From the NCBI RefSeq assembly GCF_005876985.1, contig NZ_VAHD01000001.1, positions 868,001 to 932,000 on the forward strand: a stretch of 64,000 nucleotides of DNA, given 5' to 3'. The notes below the pieces were generated by a model. That model ran no database searches. It worked only from the letters and a program-made list of their open reading frames with translations, and was not told the origin of the DNA. The position numbers and the translations under genes were made by a program. Each line of letters opens with the position of its first letter. The stretch's first letter is position 1. The DNA is from Rhodoferax bucti (GTDB lineage Bacteria; Pseudomonadota; Gammaproteobacteria; Burkholderiales; Burkholderiaceae_C). Below, in pieces: positions 27,385-34,848 of this stretch.

Positions 27385-30300
27385 GTATTTCCGAACACTT
27401 TATCCGCCGTCCGGTGATGACGGTGCTGCTGAACCTGGCCATCGTCTTGGCCGGGGTGATCGGTTTTCGCAGCATCCCCGTGTCGGCTTTGCCCAGCTAC
27501 GACACACCGGTGATCAACGTGTCGGCCGCCCTGCCGGGCGCCAGCCCGGAGACCATGGCGACCTCCGTGGCCTTGCCGCTGGAAAAGCAATTCCAGACCG
27601 TGCCCGGGCTCAAAACCATCAGCTCGACGAGCACACTGGGCAGCACCTCGCTGACCCTGGAGTTCGAAGAGTCCCGCAACATCGATGCCGCTGCGGTGGA
27701 CGTACAGGCCGCCTTGCTGCGCGCCCAACGCTCGCTGCCCAGCGACATGACCAACCCGCCGTCGTACCGCAAGGTCAACCCGGCGGATGCGCCGGTGCTG
27801 CTGGTGGCGCTGCAGTCGCCCTCGCTCTCGCCTGCCGAGTTGCAAGACTACGCCGAGCATTTGATCGTGCCCACCTTGTCGACGGTGGATGGCGTGGCCC
27901 AGGTCAACGTGTTCGGTGCCAAGCGCTATGCGGTGCGTGTGCGCGTCAAGCCCGACGCGCTGGCGGTGCGCAACATCGGTCTGGACGAAATCAGTGCGGC
28001 GCTCAAGGCGGCCAACGTCAACACGCCGGTCGGCACGCTGGAAGGCCCCAAGCAGACCCTGGTGCTGCAGGCCAACAAACAGCTGCGCAGCGCGGCGGAG
28101 TTCGCCGACCTCATCGTCAGCACCAAAGGCGGCAACCCGGTGCGCCTGCGCGATGTGGCCACGGTGGAAGACAGCTTGGAAACCCTCAAGAGCTGGGCCA
28201 CCTTGAATGGTGACCCCTCCATCACCTTGGCGGTGCAGCGCCAGCCGGGCGCCAACACCGTGCGCGTGGTGGACTCCATCCGTGCCGCCTTGCCGGACCT
28301 GCAAAGCCAGATGCCCGCCTCGGTGAAGATGACGCCGGTGAACGACCGCTCCCTGTCGGTGCGCGAAGCCCTGCACGATGTGACGCTCACGCTCATTGGC
28401 ACCATCGCGCTGGTGGTGCTGGTGATCTTCTTGTTCCTGCGCCGCTTTGTGGCCACGGTCATTCCCACGCTCTCGCTGCCGGTGTCGCTCATTGGTGCGG
28501 TGGCGCTGCTTTGGGGCCTGAACTACAGCCTGGACAACATCTCGCTCCTGGGCCTCACGCTGGCCGTGGGCCTGGTGGTGGACGACGCGATTGTGGTGCT
28601 GGAGAACATCATCCGCCACGTTGAAAACGGGGAGAACTCCTTCCAGGCCGCGCTGCGCGGCGCGCGCGAAGTGGGTTTCACCATCATCTCGATTTCGGTG
28701 TCGTTGATTGCGGTGTTCATCCCGATCTTCTTCATGCCCGGCGTGATCGGCCTCTTGTTCCACGAGTTTGCGGTGGTGGTGGCCTTGTCCATCGTGGTAT
28801 CGGCCTTTGTGTCTTTGACCTTGGTGCCCATGCTGGCCAGCCGCTTCCTCAAAGACGAGGCGCACATGAAGCCGCCGGGCGCTGTGGTACGCAGTTTTGA
28901 GCGTGCCTTCAATGCCACTCTGGCGGGTTACACCCGCATGCTGGACCTGGCGCTGGCGCACCGCTATGTGATTCTGGGCGTGGCGATTGCCACCTTTGTG
29001 GCTACCGGTTGGTTGCTGCAAGTGATTCCCAAAGGCTTCTTCCCGGAAGAAGACATCGGCCAGATCCAGGTAACCACCGAAGCCGCAGAAGACACCTCTT
29101 TCCCCGCCATGGTGGCCCTGCAGGAGCGTGCTGCCGAGATCATCCGCAAGGACCCCAATGTGGCCATGGTCAGTTCCTTCAACGGCGGCAATGGTGCGCA
29201 AAACACCGGGCGCATGTTTGTGACCCTCAAGCCGCAGAGCGAGCGCGAGCCCATGAAGAAAGTGGTGGAAGGCCTGCGCAAGAAGCTGCGCGGCGTGGCC
29301 GGCATCAACGTGTTCATGCGGCCCACCCAAAACTTGCAACTGGGCGGCCGCCAGAGCAAGGCGCAGTACCAGTACATCCTGCAAAGCATCAAGGCTGATG
29401 AGCTCAGCACCTGGGCCCAGAAGCTGCAAGAGAAGCTGCGCGCAGACCCGCTGTTCCGCGACGTCACCAGCGACTCGCAGCTGCGTGGCCTGCAGGCCCA
29501 GCTCAAGATCGACCGCGACCGCGCCAACTCCCTGGGCGTGTCGGTGGACAGCATCCGCACCGCACTCTTCAGCGCCTTCGGTGAGCGCCAGGTCTCCACC
29601 ATCTACCTGCCGACCGACAGTTACCAGGTCATCATGGAAGTGGCGCCCGAGGCTAAGCAGGATGAGGCGGCCCTCAACAGCATTTATGTGCGCTCCAGCA
29701 ACGGCGGCCTGGTGCCCATGAGCAGCTTCACCACGGTGGAACGCGCGGTGGGGCCGACCTCCATCAACCACGTGGGCCAGTTGCAGGCGGTGACGGTGTC
29801 CTTCAACCTCGCGCCCGGTGCGGCCTTGGGCGATGCCACCAGCCATATCGATGCGGCGCGCGAAGCCATCCAGATGCCGGTGTCCATCATCAGCACCTGG
29901 GGCGGCGATGCGGCGGTGTTCAAGAACTCGCAGGGCAGCCAGGCCATTTTGGTGGTTGCGGCGCTGCTGGTGATTTATGTGCTGCTGGGCGTGCTGTACG
30001 AGAGCTACATCCACCCCATCACGATTCTGGTGGGCTTGCCGTCGGCCGCGACCGGTGCCTTGGCCACGCTGATGTTCTTCGGCCAGGACCTGACGCTGAT
30101 TGCCACCATCGGTTTGGTGCTGCTGATCGGTATCGTGAAGAAGAACGCGATCATGATGATCGACTTCGCGCTTGACGCCCAGCGCCACCAGGGCATGACG
30201 CCGGCCGAGGCCATCCGCGAGGCCTGCATCTTGCGCTTCCGCCCCATCATGATGACCACGCTGGCGGCCTTGATGGGCGCTTTGCCGATTGCTTTGGGCC

Positions 30301-30470
30301 TGGGTGCGGGTGCCGAGCTGCGTCAGCCCCTGGGCTTGGCGGTGGTGGGGGGCCTGATCTTCTCGCAGGCCATTACCCTCTTCATCACGCCGGTGCTCTA
30401 CCTGATGCTGGAGCGCTTCAGCGGCACCGGGCCTATTCAGACGCCGGAGGCCGCGCAGGTCGAGGTTTAA
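27381..30470 (+). CDS. RND efflux pump inner-membrane transporter (HAE1/MdtBC type)
   Basis: 1029-aa proton-driven multidrug/solute efflux transporter. It opens MSISEHFIRRPVMTVLLNLA, with 12 membrane helices and two large periplasmic loops (~35-335 and ~560-860). The proton-relay acidic pair is seen in 'LTLAVGLVVDDAIVVLENII' (DD ~ 400-401). 'KKNAIMMIDFALDAQR' and 'ILRFRPIMMTTLAALMGALP' are typical. Sequence style resembles MdtB/MdtC. The partner adaptor is immediately upstream; no outer-membrane channel gene is nearby. It ends in a 4-bp convergent overlap with terC. Confidence 0.93.
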   Translation: MSISEHFIRRPVMTVLLNLAIVLAGVIGFRSIPVSALPSYDTPVINVSAALPGASPETMATSVALPLEKQFQTVPGLKTISSTSTLGSTSLTLEFEESRNIDAAAVDVQAALLRAQRSLPSDMTNPPSYRKVNPADAPVLLVALQSPSLSPAELQDYAEHLIVPTLSTVDGVAQVNVFGAKRYAVRVRVKPDALAVRNIGLDEISAALKAANVNTPVGTLEGPKQTLVLQANKQLRSAAEFADLIVSTKGGNPVRLRDVATVEDSLETLKSWATLNGDPSITLAVQRQPGANTVRVVDSIRAALPDLQSQMPASVKMTPVNDRSLSVREALHDVTLTLIGTIALVVLVIFLFLRRFVATVIPTLSLPVSLIGAVALLWGLNYSLDNISLLGLTLAVGLVVDDAIVVLENIIRHVENGENSFQAALRGAREVGFTIISISVSLIAVFIPIFFMPGVIGLLFHEFAVVVALSIVVSAFVSLTLVPMLASRFLKDEAHMKPPGAVVRSFERAFNATLAGYTRMLDLALAHRYVILGVAIATFVATGWLLQVIPKGFFPEEDIGQIQVTTEAAEDTSFPAMVALQERAAEIIRKDPNVAMVSSFNGGNGAQNTGRMFVTLKPQSEREPMKKVVEGLRKKLRGVAGINVFMRPTQNLQLGGRQSKAQYQYILQSIKADELSTWAQKLQEKLRADPLFRDVTSDSQLRGLQAQLKIDRDRANSLGVSVDSIRTALFSAFGERQVSTIYLPTDSYQVIMEVAPEAKQDEAALNSIYVRSSNGGLVPMSSFTTVERAVGPTSINHVGQLQAVTVSFNLAPGAALGDATSHIDAAREAIQMPVSIISTWGGDAAVFKNSQGSQAILVVAALLVIYVLLGVLYESYIHPITILVGLPSAATGALATLMFFGQDLTLIATIGLVLLIGIVKKNAIMMIDFALDAQRHQGMTPAEAIREACILRFRPIMMTTLAALMGALPIALGLGAGAELRQPLGLAVVGGLIFSQAITLFITPVLYLMLERFSGTGPIQTPEAAQVEV

Positions 30471-31216
30471 GCACCCGTCCGGGCTTTGCGCTTGGCGCGG
30501 GCCCGGATGTTCAAGGCTTCTACCGCCAGCGAAAACGCCATGGCCGCGTAGATGTAGCCCTTGGGGATTTCCTGGTCAAAGGCTTCTGCGGTGAGCGCCA
30601 TGCCCACCATCACCAGAAACGCCAGCGCCAGCACCTTCACAGAGGGGTGGCGGTCCACAAACTCCCCGATGGGCTTGGCCGCCACCAGCATCACCCCCAC
30701 CGAGGCCACCACGGCGGCCACCATCACACTGATCTGGTCCACCATGCCCACGGCGGTGATCACCGAGTCCAGCGAAAACACGATGTCGATGATGGCGATT
30801 TGCCCGATCACCGACCAAAACAACTTGGCGCCGGCCGACTTGACCACTGCCGGGTCGGTGGCCGCAGGGGCATGTTCATCCTGCGCTTCCACCTCTACAA
30901 AAATTTCGTGCGACGCCTTGTAGAGCAAAAACAGGCCGCCGGCCAACAGCACCAGGTCGCGCCCGCTAAAGCCTTTGCCGGCCACGCTGAACAAGTCTTC
31001 GGTCAGGCCCATGACCCAGCTCAGCGAAAACAGCAGCAACAGGCGCGAGCCCATGGCAAAACCCAGCCCGAGGCGGCGGGCCTTGTCGCGCACATCCGGG
31101 GGTAAGCGGCCCACCAGAATCGAGATGAAGATGATGTTGTCAATGCCCAGCACGATCTCCAGCGCGGTCAGCATGGCGAAGGCAATCCAGACATTCGGGT
31201 CGGTGAGAAATTCCAT
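30467..31216 (-). CDS. TerC-family integral membrane protein
   Basis: 249-aa membrane protein of the TerC/YkoY/Alx family, linked to manganese or metal export in co-factored exoenzyme loading. 'ALEIVLGIDNIIFISILVGR' (~19-38) and 'IAIIDIVFSLDSVITAVGM' (~135-153) hold the conserved Asp residues. Start taken at MEFLTDPNVW (AAGGACC Shine-Dalgarno); the frame remains open further upstream through the repeat but that is not coding. No yybP-ykoY riboswitch seen upstream. Confidence 0.92.
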   Translation of the reverse strand: MEFLTDPNVWIAFAMLTALEIVLGIDNIIFISILVGRLPPDVRDKARRLGLGFAMGSRLLLLFSLSWVMGLTEDLFSVAGKGFSGRDLVLLAGGLFLLYKASHEIFVEVEAQDEHAPAATDPAVVKSAGAKLFWSVIGQIAIIDIVFSLDSVITAVGMVDQISVMVAAVVASVGVMLVAAKPIGEFVDRHPSVKVLALAFLVMVGMALTAEAFDQEIPKGYIYAAMAFSLAVEALNIRARAKRKARTGA

Positions 31217-31307
31217 GGTCAGGTCCTTGAGAGAGGGTGGTTGTGCGTGGCATCCTAGCGGCTTGGCCTGCCGTGTGGGGCATCTTCTTGCGGGGACGTC
31301 TCTGTTT

Positions 31308-31364
31308 TGCTCCTGTTTTTGTAGCTGCTTGCGCATGCTCCACGAGCGCTGGAGGCCGATTTCT
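31308..31364 (+). repeat. Dispersed repeat, copy 4
   Basis: 'tgctcctgtttttgtagct' followed by 'gcttgcgcatgctccacgagcgctggaggccgattt'. It lies in the divergent spacer between terC and the MYG1-family gene and ends 14 bp before the latter's start codon. Confidence 0.85.
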
Positions 31365-31377
31365 TTACAATTTACCC

Positions 31378-32364
31378 ATGACTGACACCACCACCCTGAT
31401 CGCCACCCACAGTGGCACCTTCCACGCCGACGATGTATTTGGCGTGGGCATTTTGATGGGCGTGTTCCCATCGCACCGCCTCATCCGCACCCGCAAGCAA
31501 GAGTTGATTGACACCGCCGACTTGGTGGTGGACGTGGGTGGCGTGTGGGACGCCGCCACAGGCCGCTTTGACCACCACCAACGCGGCTTTGACGGCGCCC
31601 GCCCTGCCACCGAGGTGGATGGCACTACCGTGCCCGGCGTGGGCTACGCCAGTGCAGGCCTGGTGTGGTCGGCCTATGGCACTGCCTATGTGCAGGCCTG
31701 GGCCGCCAGTCACGGCCACGCTTTGGGTGAGGCGGCGGTGGCGGAGATCGTGCGCTCCATCGACCACTCGCTGGTGCAGTACCTCGACATCGTGGACACC
31801 GGCCAGGGCGATGTGTCGCCTGGCATCTTTGGCCTCTCCAGCCTGATCGCCCAGCTCAACACCCACTGGCTGGAAGAAAAAGGCCTGGACCACACGGCCA
31901 AGGCCCAGCTGCTGGAAACCCGCTTCCGTGAGGCCATTGCCATCACCCGCAAGTTTCTGGACCACGCTATCAGCAAAAAAGTGGCCCAGCTGCAAGCCAT
32001 GGACACGGTGCGCGCCGCCCCCCGCCTGCTGCGCGGCCGGGTGCTGCACCTGCAAGAGGGCGGCATGCCCTGGACGCATGTGGTGTTGGCTGAAATGCCC
32101 GAGGTGGTGTTTGTGATCTACCCCGACTCGGATGGCGACCAGTACCAGATCAAAACCGTGCCCGTCGAAGCCGGCTCCTTCACCGCCCGCATGGACCTGC
32201 CATCAAGTTGGGCTGGCCTGCGCGACGGCGAGCTGGCCGCGGTGAATGGCGTGGCTGATAGCGTGTTTTGCCACCTCAACCTCTTCATCGGCGGTGCGCG
32301 CAGCTTCGCAGGCGCACTCAAGATGGCCGAGCTGGCCCTGGCTGAGCCCACAGCGTCTGCTTGA
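31378..32364 (+). CDS. MYG1-family (DHH-like) predicted metal-dependent hydrolase
   Basis: 328-aa protein of the UPF0160/MYG1 family, related to DHH phosphoesterases; eukaryotic MYG1 is a 3'-5' RNA exonuclease. Diagnostic motifs: 'THSGTFHADDVFGVGIL' (~10-26), 'DVGGVWDAATGRFDHHQRGF' (~50-69; DHH), 'IVRSIDHSLVQYLDIVDTGQ'(~124-143), and C-terminal 'GGARSFAGALKMAELAL'. The ATG lacks an obvious Shine-Dalgarno; the nearest purine run (GGAGG) lies inside the dispersed repeat, 18-23 bases upstream. One-base overlap with the next gene. Confidence 0.88.
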   Translation: MTDTTTLIATHSGTFHADDVFGVGILMGVFPSHRLIRTRKQELIDTADLVVDVGGVWDAATGRFDHHQRGFDGARPATEVDGTTVPGVGYASAGLVWSAYGTAYVQAWAASHGHALGEAAVAEIVRSIDHSLVQYLDIVDTGQGDVSPGIFGLSSLIAQLNTHWLEEKGLDHTAKAQLLETRFREAIAITRKFLDHAISKKVAQLQAMDTVRAAPRLLRGRVLHLQEGGMPWTHVVLAEMPEVVFVIYPDSDGDQYQIKTVPVEAGSFTARMDLPSSWAGLRDGELAAVNGVADSVFCHLNLFIGGARSFAGALKMAELALAEPTASA

Positions 32365-33050
32365 TGTCGGGCCACACAGCTTCCCCGGCATCGGTGCCGG
32401 TCTTGCAGCAGGTGCGCAGTGCGGTGGTGGCCAACCTGCGCCCCGGGCTGGTGCTGTGGTGCGGCCTGGCAGTCTTGTTGCTGGGGTATGCGCTCAGCCC
32501 GGCGGTGCAGTCCGGCTTGGCGTGGTGGGGCACGGTCAAGCAGGCCTGGGGCTATCCGTTTGCCTTTGCGTCGTACGTGACCTTTGCGGTGCTGGTGCCC
32601 GAGGCGCTGAGCCACCTGCTGCTCAAGGAGCCGTGGACGCGCCAGGCGGCGTTCAACATGGCGTTTGCCGCGCTGGTATTCGGCTGCATCGGCGTGACGG
32701 TGGATGTGTTTTACGCCCTGCAGGTACGCCTGTTTGGCGAGGGCAACGACGGGGTCACGCTGCTCAAAAAGATGCTGCTCGACCAGTTTGTCTACTCCCC
32801 CATGACCAACTTCACCGTGATCGCCATGCTGGCGTGGCGGGACGATGGCTTCAGCGCCCGCACCTGGCGGCGGGTGGTGTCGGCCGACTTTTTGAGCCGC
32901 AGCTATGTGCCGGTGCTGGTGGCGCTGTGGTGTGTATGGATTCCCGGCGTGCTGGTGATTTACTTCATGCCCACCGCGCTGCAGTTTCCGGTGGCCAGCA
33001 TCATCCTGAGCTTCTGGATTCTGATTTTCAAGTTCATGCGCCGGAGCTGA
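32364..33050 (+). CDS. Mpv17/PMP22-like membrane protein
   Basis: 228-aa membrane protein with about five hydrophobic segments (~30-48, 63-85, 95-115, 140-155, 175-225). I see similarity to the eukaryotic Mpv17/PMP22 family: 'LLKKMLLDQFVYSPM' (~133-147) matches the family's K-x-x-x-DQ-x-x-x-x-P motif, and the C-terminal part has W/P/LQFP spacing like its 'WP..Q..NF' region. This family is rarely annotated in bacteria, so the assignment is tentative. The start codon overlaps the MYG1-family stop by one base. Confidence 0.6.
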   Translation: MSGHTASPASVPVLQQVRSAVVANLRPGLVLWCGLAVLLLGYALSPAVQSGLAWWGTVKQAWGYPFAFASYVTFAVLVPEALSHLLLKEPWTRQAAFNMAFAALVFGCIGVTVDVFYALQVRLFGEGNDGVTLLKKMLLDQFVYSPMTNFTVIAMLAWRDDGFSARTWRRVVSADFLSRSYVPVLVALWCVWIPGVLVIYFMPTALQFPVASIILSFWILIFKFMRRS

Positions 33051-33108
33051 TTGCTCCTGAATTCATAGCGGCTTGCGCATATTACACGAGCGCTAGGGGC
33101 TAATTTGG
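33051..33108 (+). repeat. Dispersed repeat, copy 5
   Basis: 'ttgctcctgaattcatagc' followed by 'ggcttgcgcatattacacgagcgctaggggctaatttgg'. It sits between two convergent genes; its right end overlaps the last codons and the TAG stop of the DTW-domain gene. Confidence 0.85.
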
Positions 33109-33738
33109 CACATAAACCTGCTGCTGCGCCACCCAGCCGTCAAACGCCGCCAGCAGCGGCTGCCAGCGCGTAGCGTCACCCTCCAGCTGGGCCAGGGCGG
33201 TGCAGGTGGCCTCCAGGGTCGATAGCTGCCCCGGTTGCTGGGCCTTGCGAATGGCGTAGCGGCTGGGCGGTAGCGCCTCCAACGCCAGCCGCGGCAGGCT
33301 TTGCAAGCCCGGGCTCAAGTGCAGCATCTTGCGGCTCTTGCGCCAGGTGGCGTCCAGCACTACCAGGCGCAGTCGCTCCGGCGCAGTGAGCGCGGCCGGG
33401 TCGAGCACCGCAGGCGCGGCGTGGCCTTCGCTGCGGGTAGGCGGGTACAGCAGCATGTGGGTGCGGTCTGCAGGCAGCAGGGCTTGTAGGGTGGTGGCGT
33501 CAAACGTCTCGCCCACCACCAGGCGGCTGCCCGGCAGGCTCAGGTGCAGCAGCCGGGCGGTGTTTTTGGCGTGCGCCACCTCCAGCGGGTGCTGCAGGAT
33601 CAGCACCTCGCAGGCACTGGGGGTCGGGGTCACCCAGTGGCACAGGCAGGCGGATACCGGGCGCAGGCAGTGCGCGCACAGGGGCCGTTGCGGTGGTGCG
33701 CTAGCAGCGTGAAGGGGCGTGCTTCTAAGGGAAATCAT
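33100..33738 (-). CDS. DTW-domain tRNA-uridine aminocarboxypropyltransferase
   Basis: 212-aa member of the DTW family (TapT/TuaA-like) that installs acp3U on tRNA. Features: cysteine cluster 'CAHCLRPVSACLCHW' (~21-35), 'LILQHPLEVAHAKNTARLL' (~46-64), the name-giving motif in the variant form 'LDATWRKSRKML' (DATW for DTW), 'PPSRYAIRKAQQPGQLSTLE' (~156-175). The stop codon and last residues coincide with the end of a dispersed repeat. The start has only a weak Shine-Dalgarno. Confidence 0.88.
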   Translation of the reverse strand: MISLRSTPLHAASAPPQRPLCAHCLRPVSACLCHWVTPTPSACEVLILQHPLEVAHAKNTARLLHLSLPGSRLVVGETFDATTLQALLPADRTHMLLYPPTRSEGHAAPAVLDPAALTAPERLRLVVLDATWRKSRKMLHLSPGLQSLPRLALEALPPSRYAIRKAQQPGQLSTLEATCTALAQLEGDATRWQPLLAAFDGWVAQQQVYVPN

Positions 33739-33823
33739 GGACGGCCAAATGCTAGCCGGTTTGATCTAGCGCACTTGTGACGCGCGCTTGTCATCACGTA
33801 CACTGAAAATTCAGGTCATTTTT

Positions 33824-34843
33824 GTGAAATTCTGCACAGTGACAACACGCAAGGCCGAACCAGCGCAGAAAACTGCACTACCCGGCCGCCGTCAATGGAT
33901 GGCGGGCGCCGCTGCATGGGTGGGGGCGGCCCTGGCGGGCACCAGCTTGGGGGGCTGTAGCAAGCCGCAAGAGCTGATGCGGGTGGGCTCCATTGTGTTT
34001 CCCGGTTACGAGCTGATGTTTCTGGCCCGCGAGCGCGGCCTGCTGGACCCGCGCCGGGTGCGCCTGGTGGAAATGCTGGCCACCACCGACACACTGCGAG
34101 CTTTGGCCTCCGGCCAACTGGAAGTCGGCGCCATGACCCTGGACGAGATGATGAGCGCCCGCGCCGATGGTCTGGACTTGCGTGCGGTCGTGGTGCTGGA
34201 TGTATCGCAAGGGGCCGATGTGGTCATGGCCCGCCCCGGCATCACCCTGGAGAAGCTCAAAGGCAAGCGCGTTGCCGCCGAAGAGGGCGCCATGGGCGCT
34301 GTGATGCTCAGTGCTCTATTGCAAGCGGCCCAGTTGGAGGTGCACGAAATCCAAAAAGTCCCGATGACCCTGGACCGCAGCGTGGCCGTCTTCCGCTCGG
34401 GCAAGGTGGACGCCGTGGTGACCGCCGAACCCTGGGCCAGCCAGCTGGAGGCGCAAGGGGCGAAACGCATTTTTGACAGCGCCCGCATTCCAGGCCGCAT
34501 TGTGGATGTGTTGGCGGTGCGGGCCGATGCCATGGACGAATGCGCTGCCGCCATCCGCACCTTGGTGGCAGCCCATTTTGAGGCGCGGCGCTACTTTGCC
34601 GAGCAGCCGGTGCAGGCGGGCGCCTACATGTCGGCCCGTATGCAAACGCCGGCCCACGAGGTGCCCGGTGCGTACCGGGGCCTGAGCTTGCCGGATGTGG
34701 CCGAGAACCGCCGTTTGTTGAGCCCCGGCGGGCAACTGCACGCCACTGCCCAAGAGCTGCAACGGGTGCTGTTTGAGGCGGGCCTGATCCGCAAGATCGC
34801 CCCGCCCGGCGACCTGGTGGACACCCGGTTTTTACCCGCCTGA
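33824..34843 (+). CDS. Lipoprotein-like solute-binding protein paired with hybrid kinase
   Basis: NMT1/ThiY-like periplasmic binding protein, ~339 aa. The N-terminal region 'GRRQWMAGAAAWVGAALAGT' ends in a lipobox-like 'LGGC' and has twin arginines, so it may be a Tat-exported lipoprotein. 'FPGYELMFLARERGLLD', 'VAAEEGAMGAVMLSALL' and 'VDAVVTAEPWASQLEAQG' are typical of the fold. Start uncertain: GTG 33824 chosen, but GTG 33839 and TTG 33788 are in frame and none has a clear Shine-Dalgarno. It ends 5 bp before the hybrid kinase gene and no permease or ATPase is near, so it is probably a sensory partner. Confidence 0.8.
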   Translation: MKFCTVTTRKAEPAQKTALPGRRQWMAGAAAWVGAALAGTSLGGCSKPQELMRVGSIVFPGYELMFLARERGLLDPRRVRLVEMLATTDTLRALASGQLEVGAMTLDEMMSARADGLDLRAVVVLDVSQGADVVMARPGITLEKLKGKRVAAEEGAMGAVMLSALLQAAQLEVHEIQKVPMTLDRSVAVFRSGKVDAVVTAEPWASQLEAQGAKRIFDSARIPGRIVDVLAVRADAMDECAAAIRTLVAAHFEARRYFAEQPVQAGAYMSARMQTPAHEVPGAYRGLSLPDVAENRRLLSPGGQLHATAQELQRVLFEAGLIRKIAPPGDLVDTRFLPA

Positions 34844-34848
34844 ACCCC

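Noticed and set aside
27114..30188. 1024-codon open frame on the minus strand
   Set aside because: Antisense of the RND pump gene; low-complexity His/Arg/Gln composition, no recognisable domain.
30780..31310. yybP-ykoY manganese riboswitch upstream of terC
   Set aside because: The leader region before the terC ATG is short and holds only the dispersed repeat; no riboswitch-like conserved loops seen.
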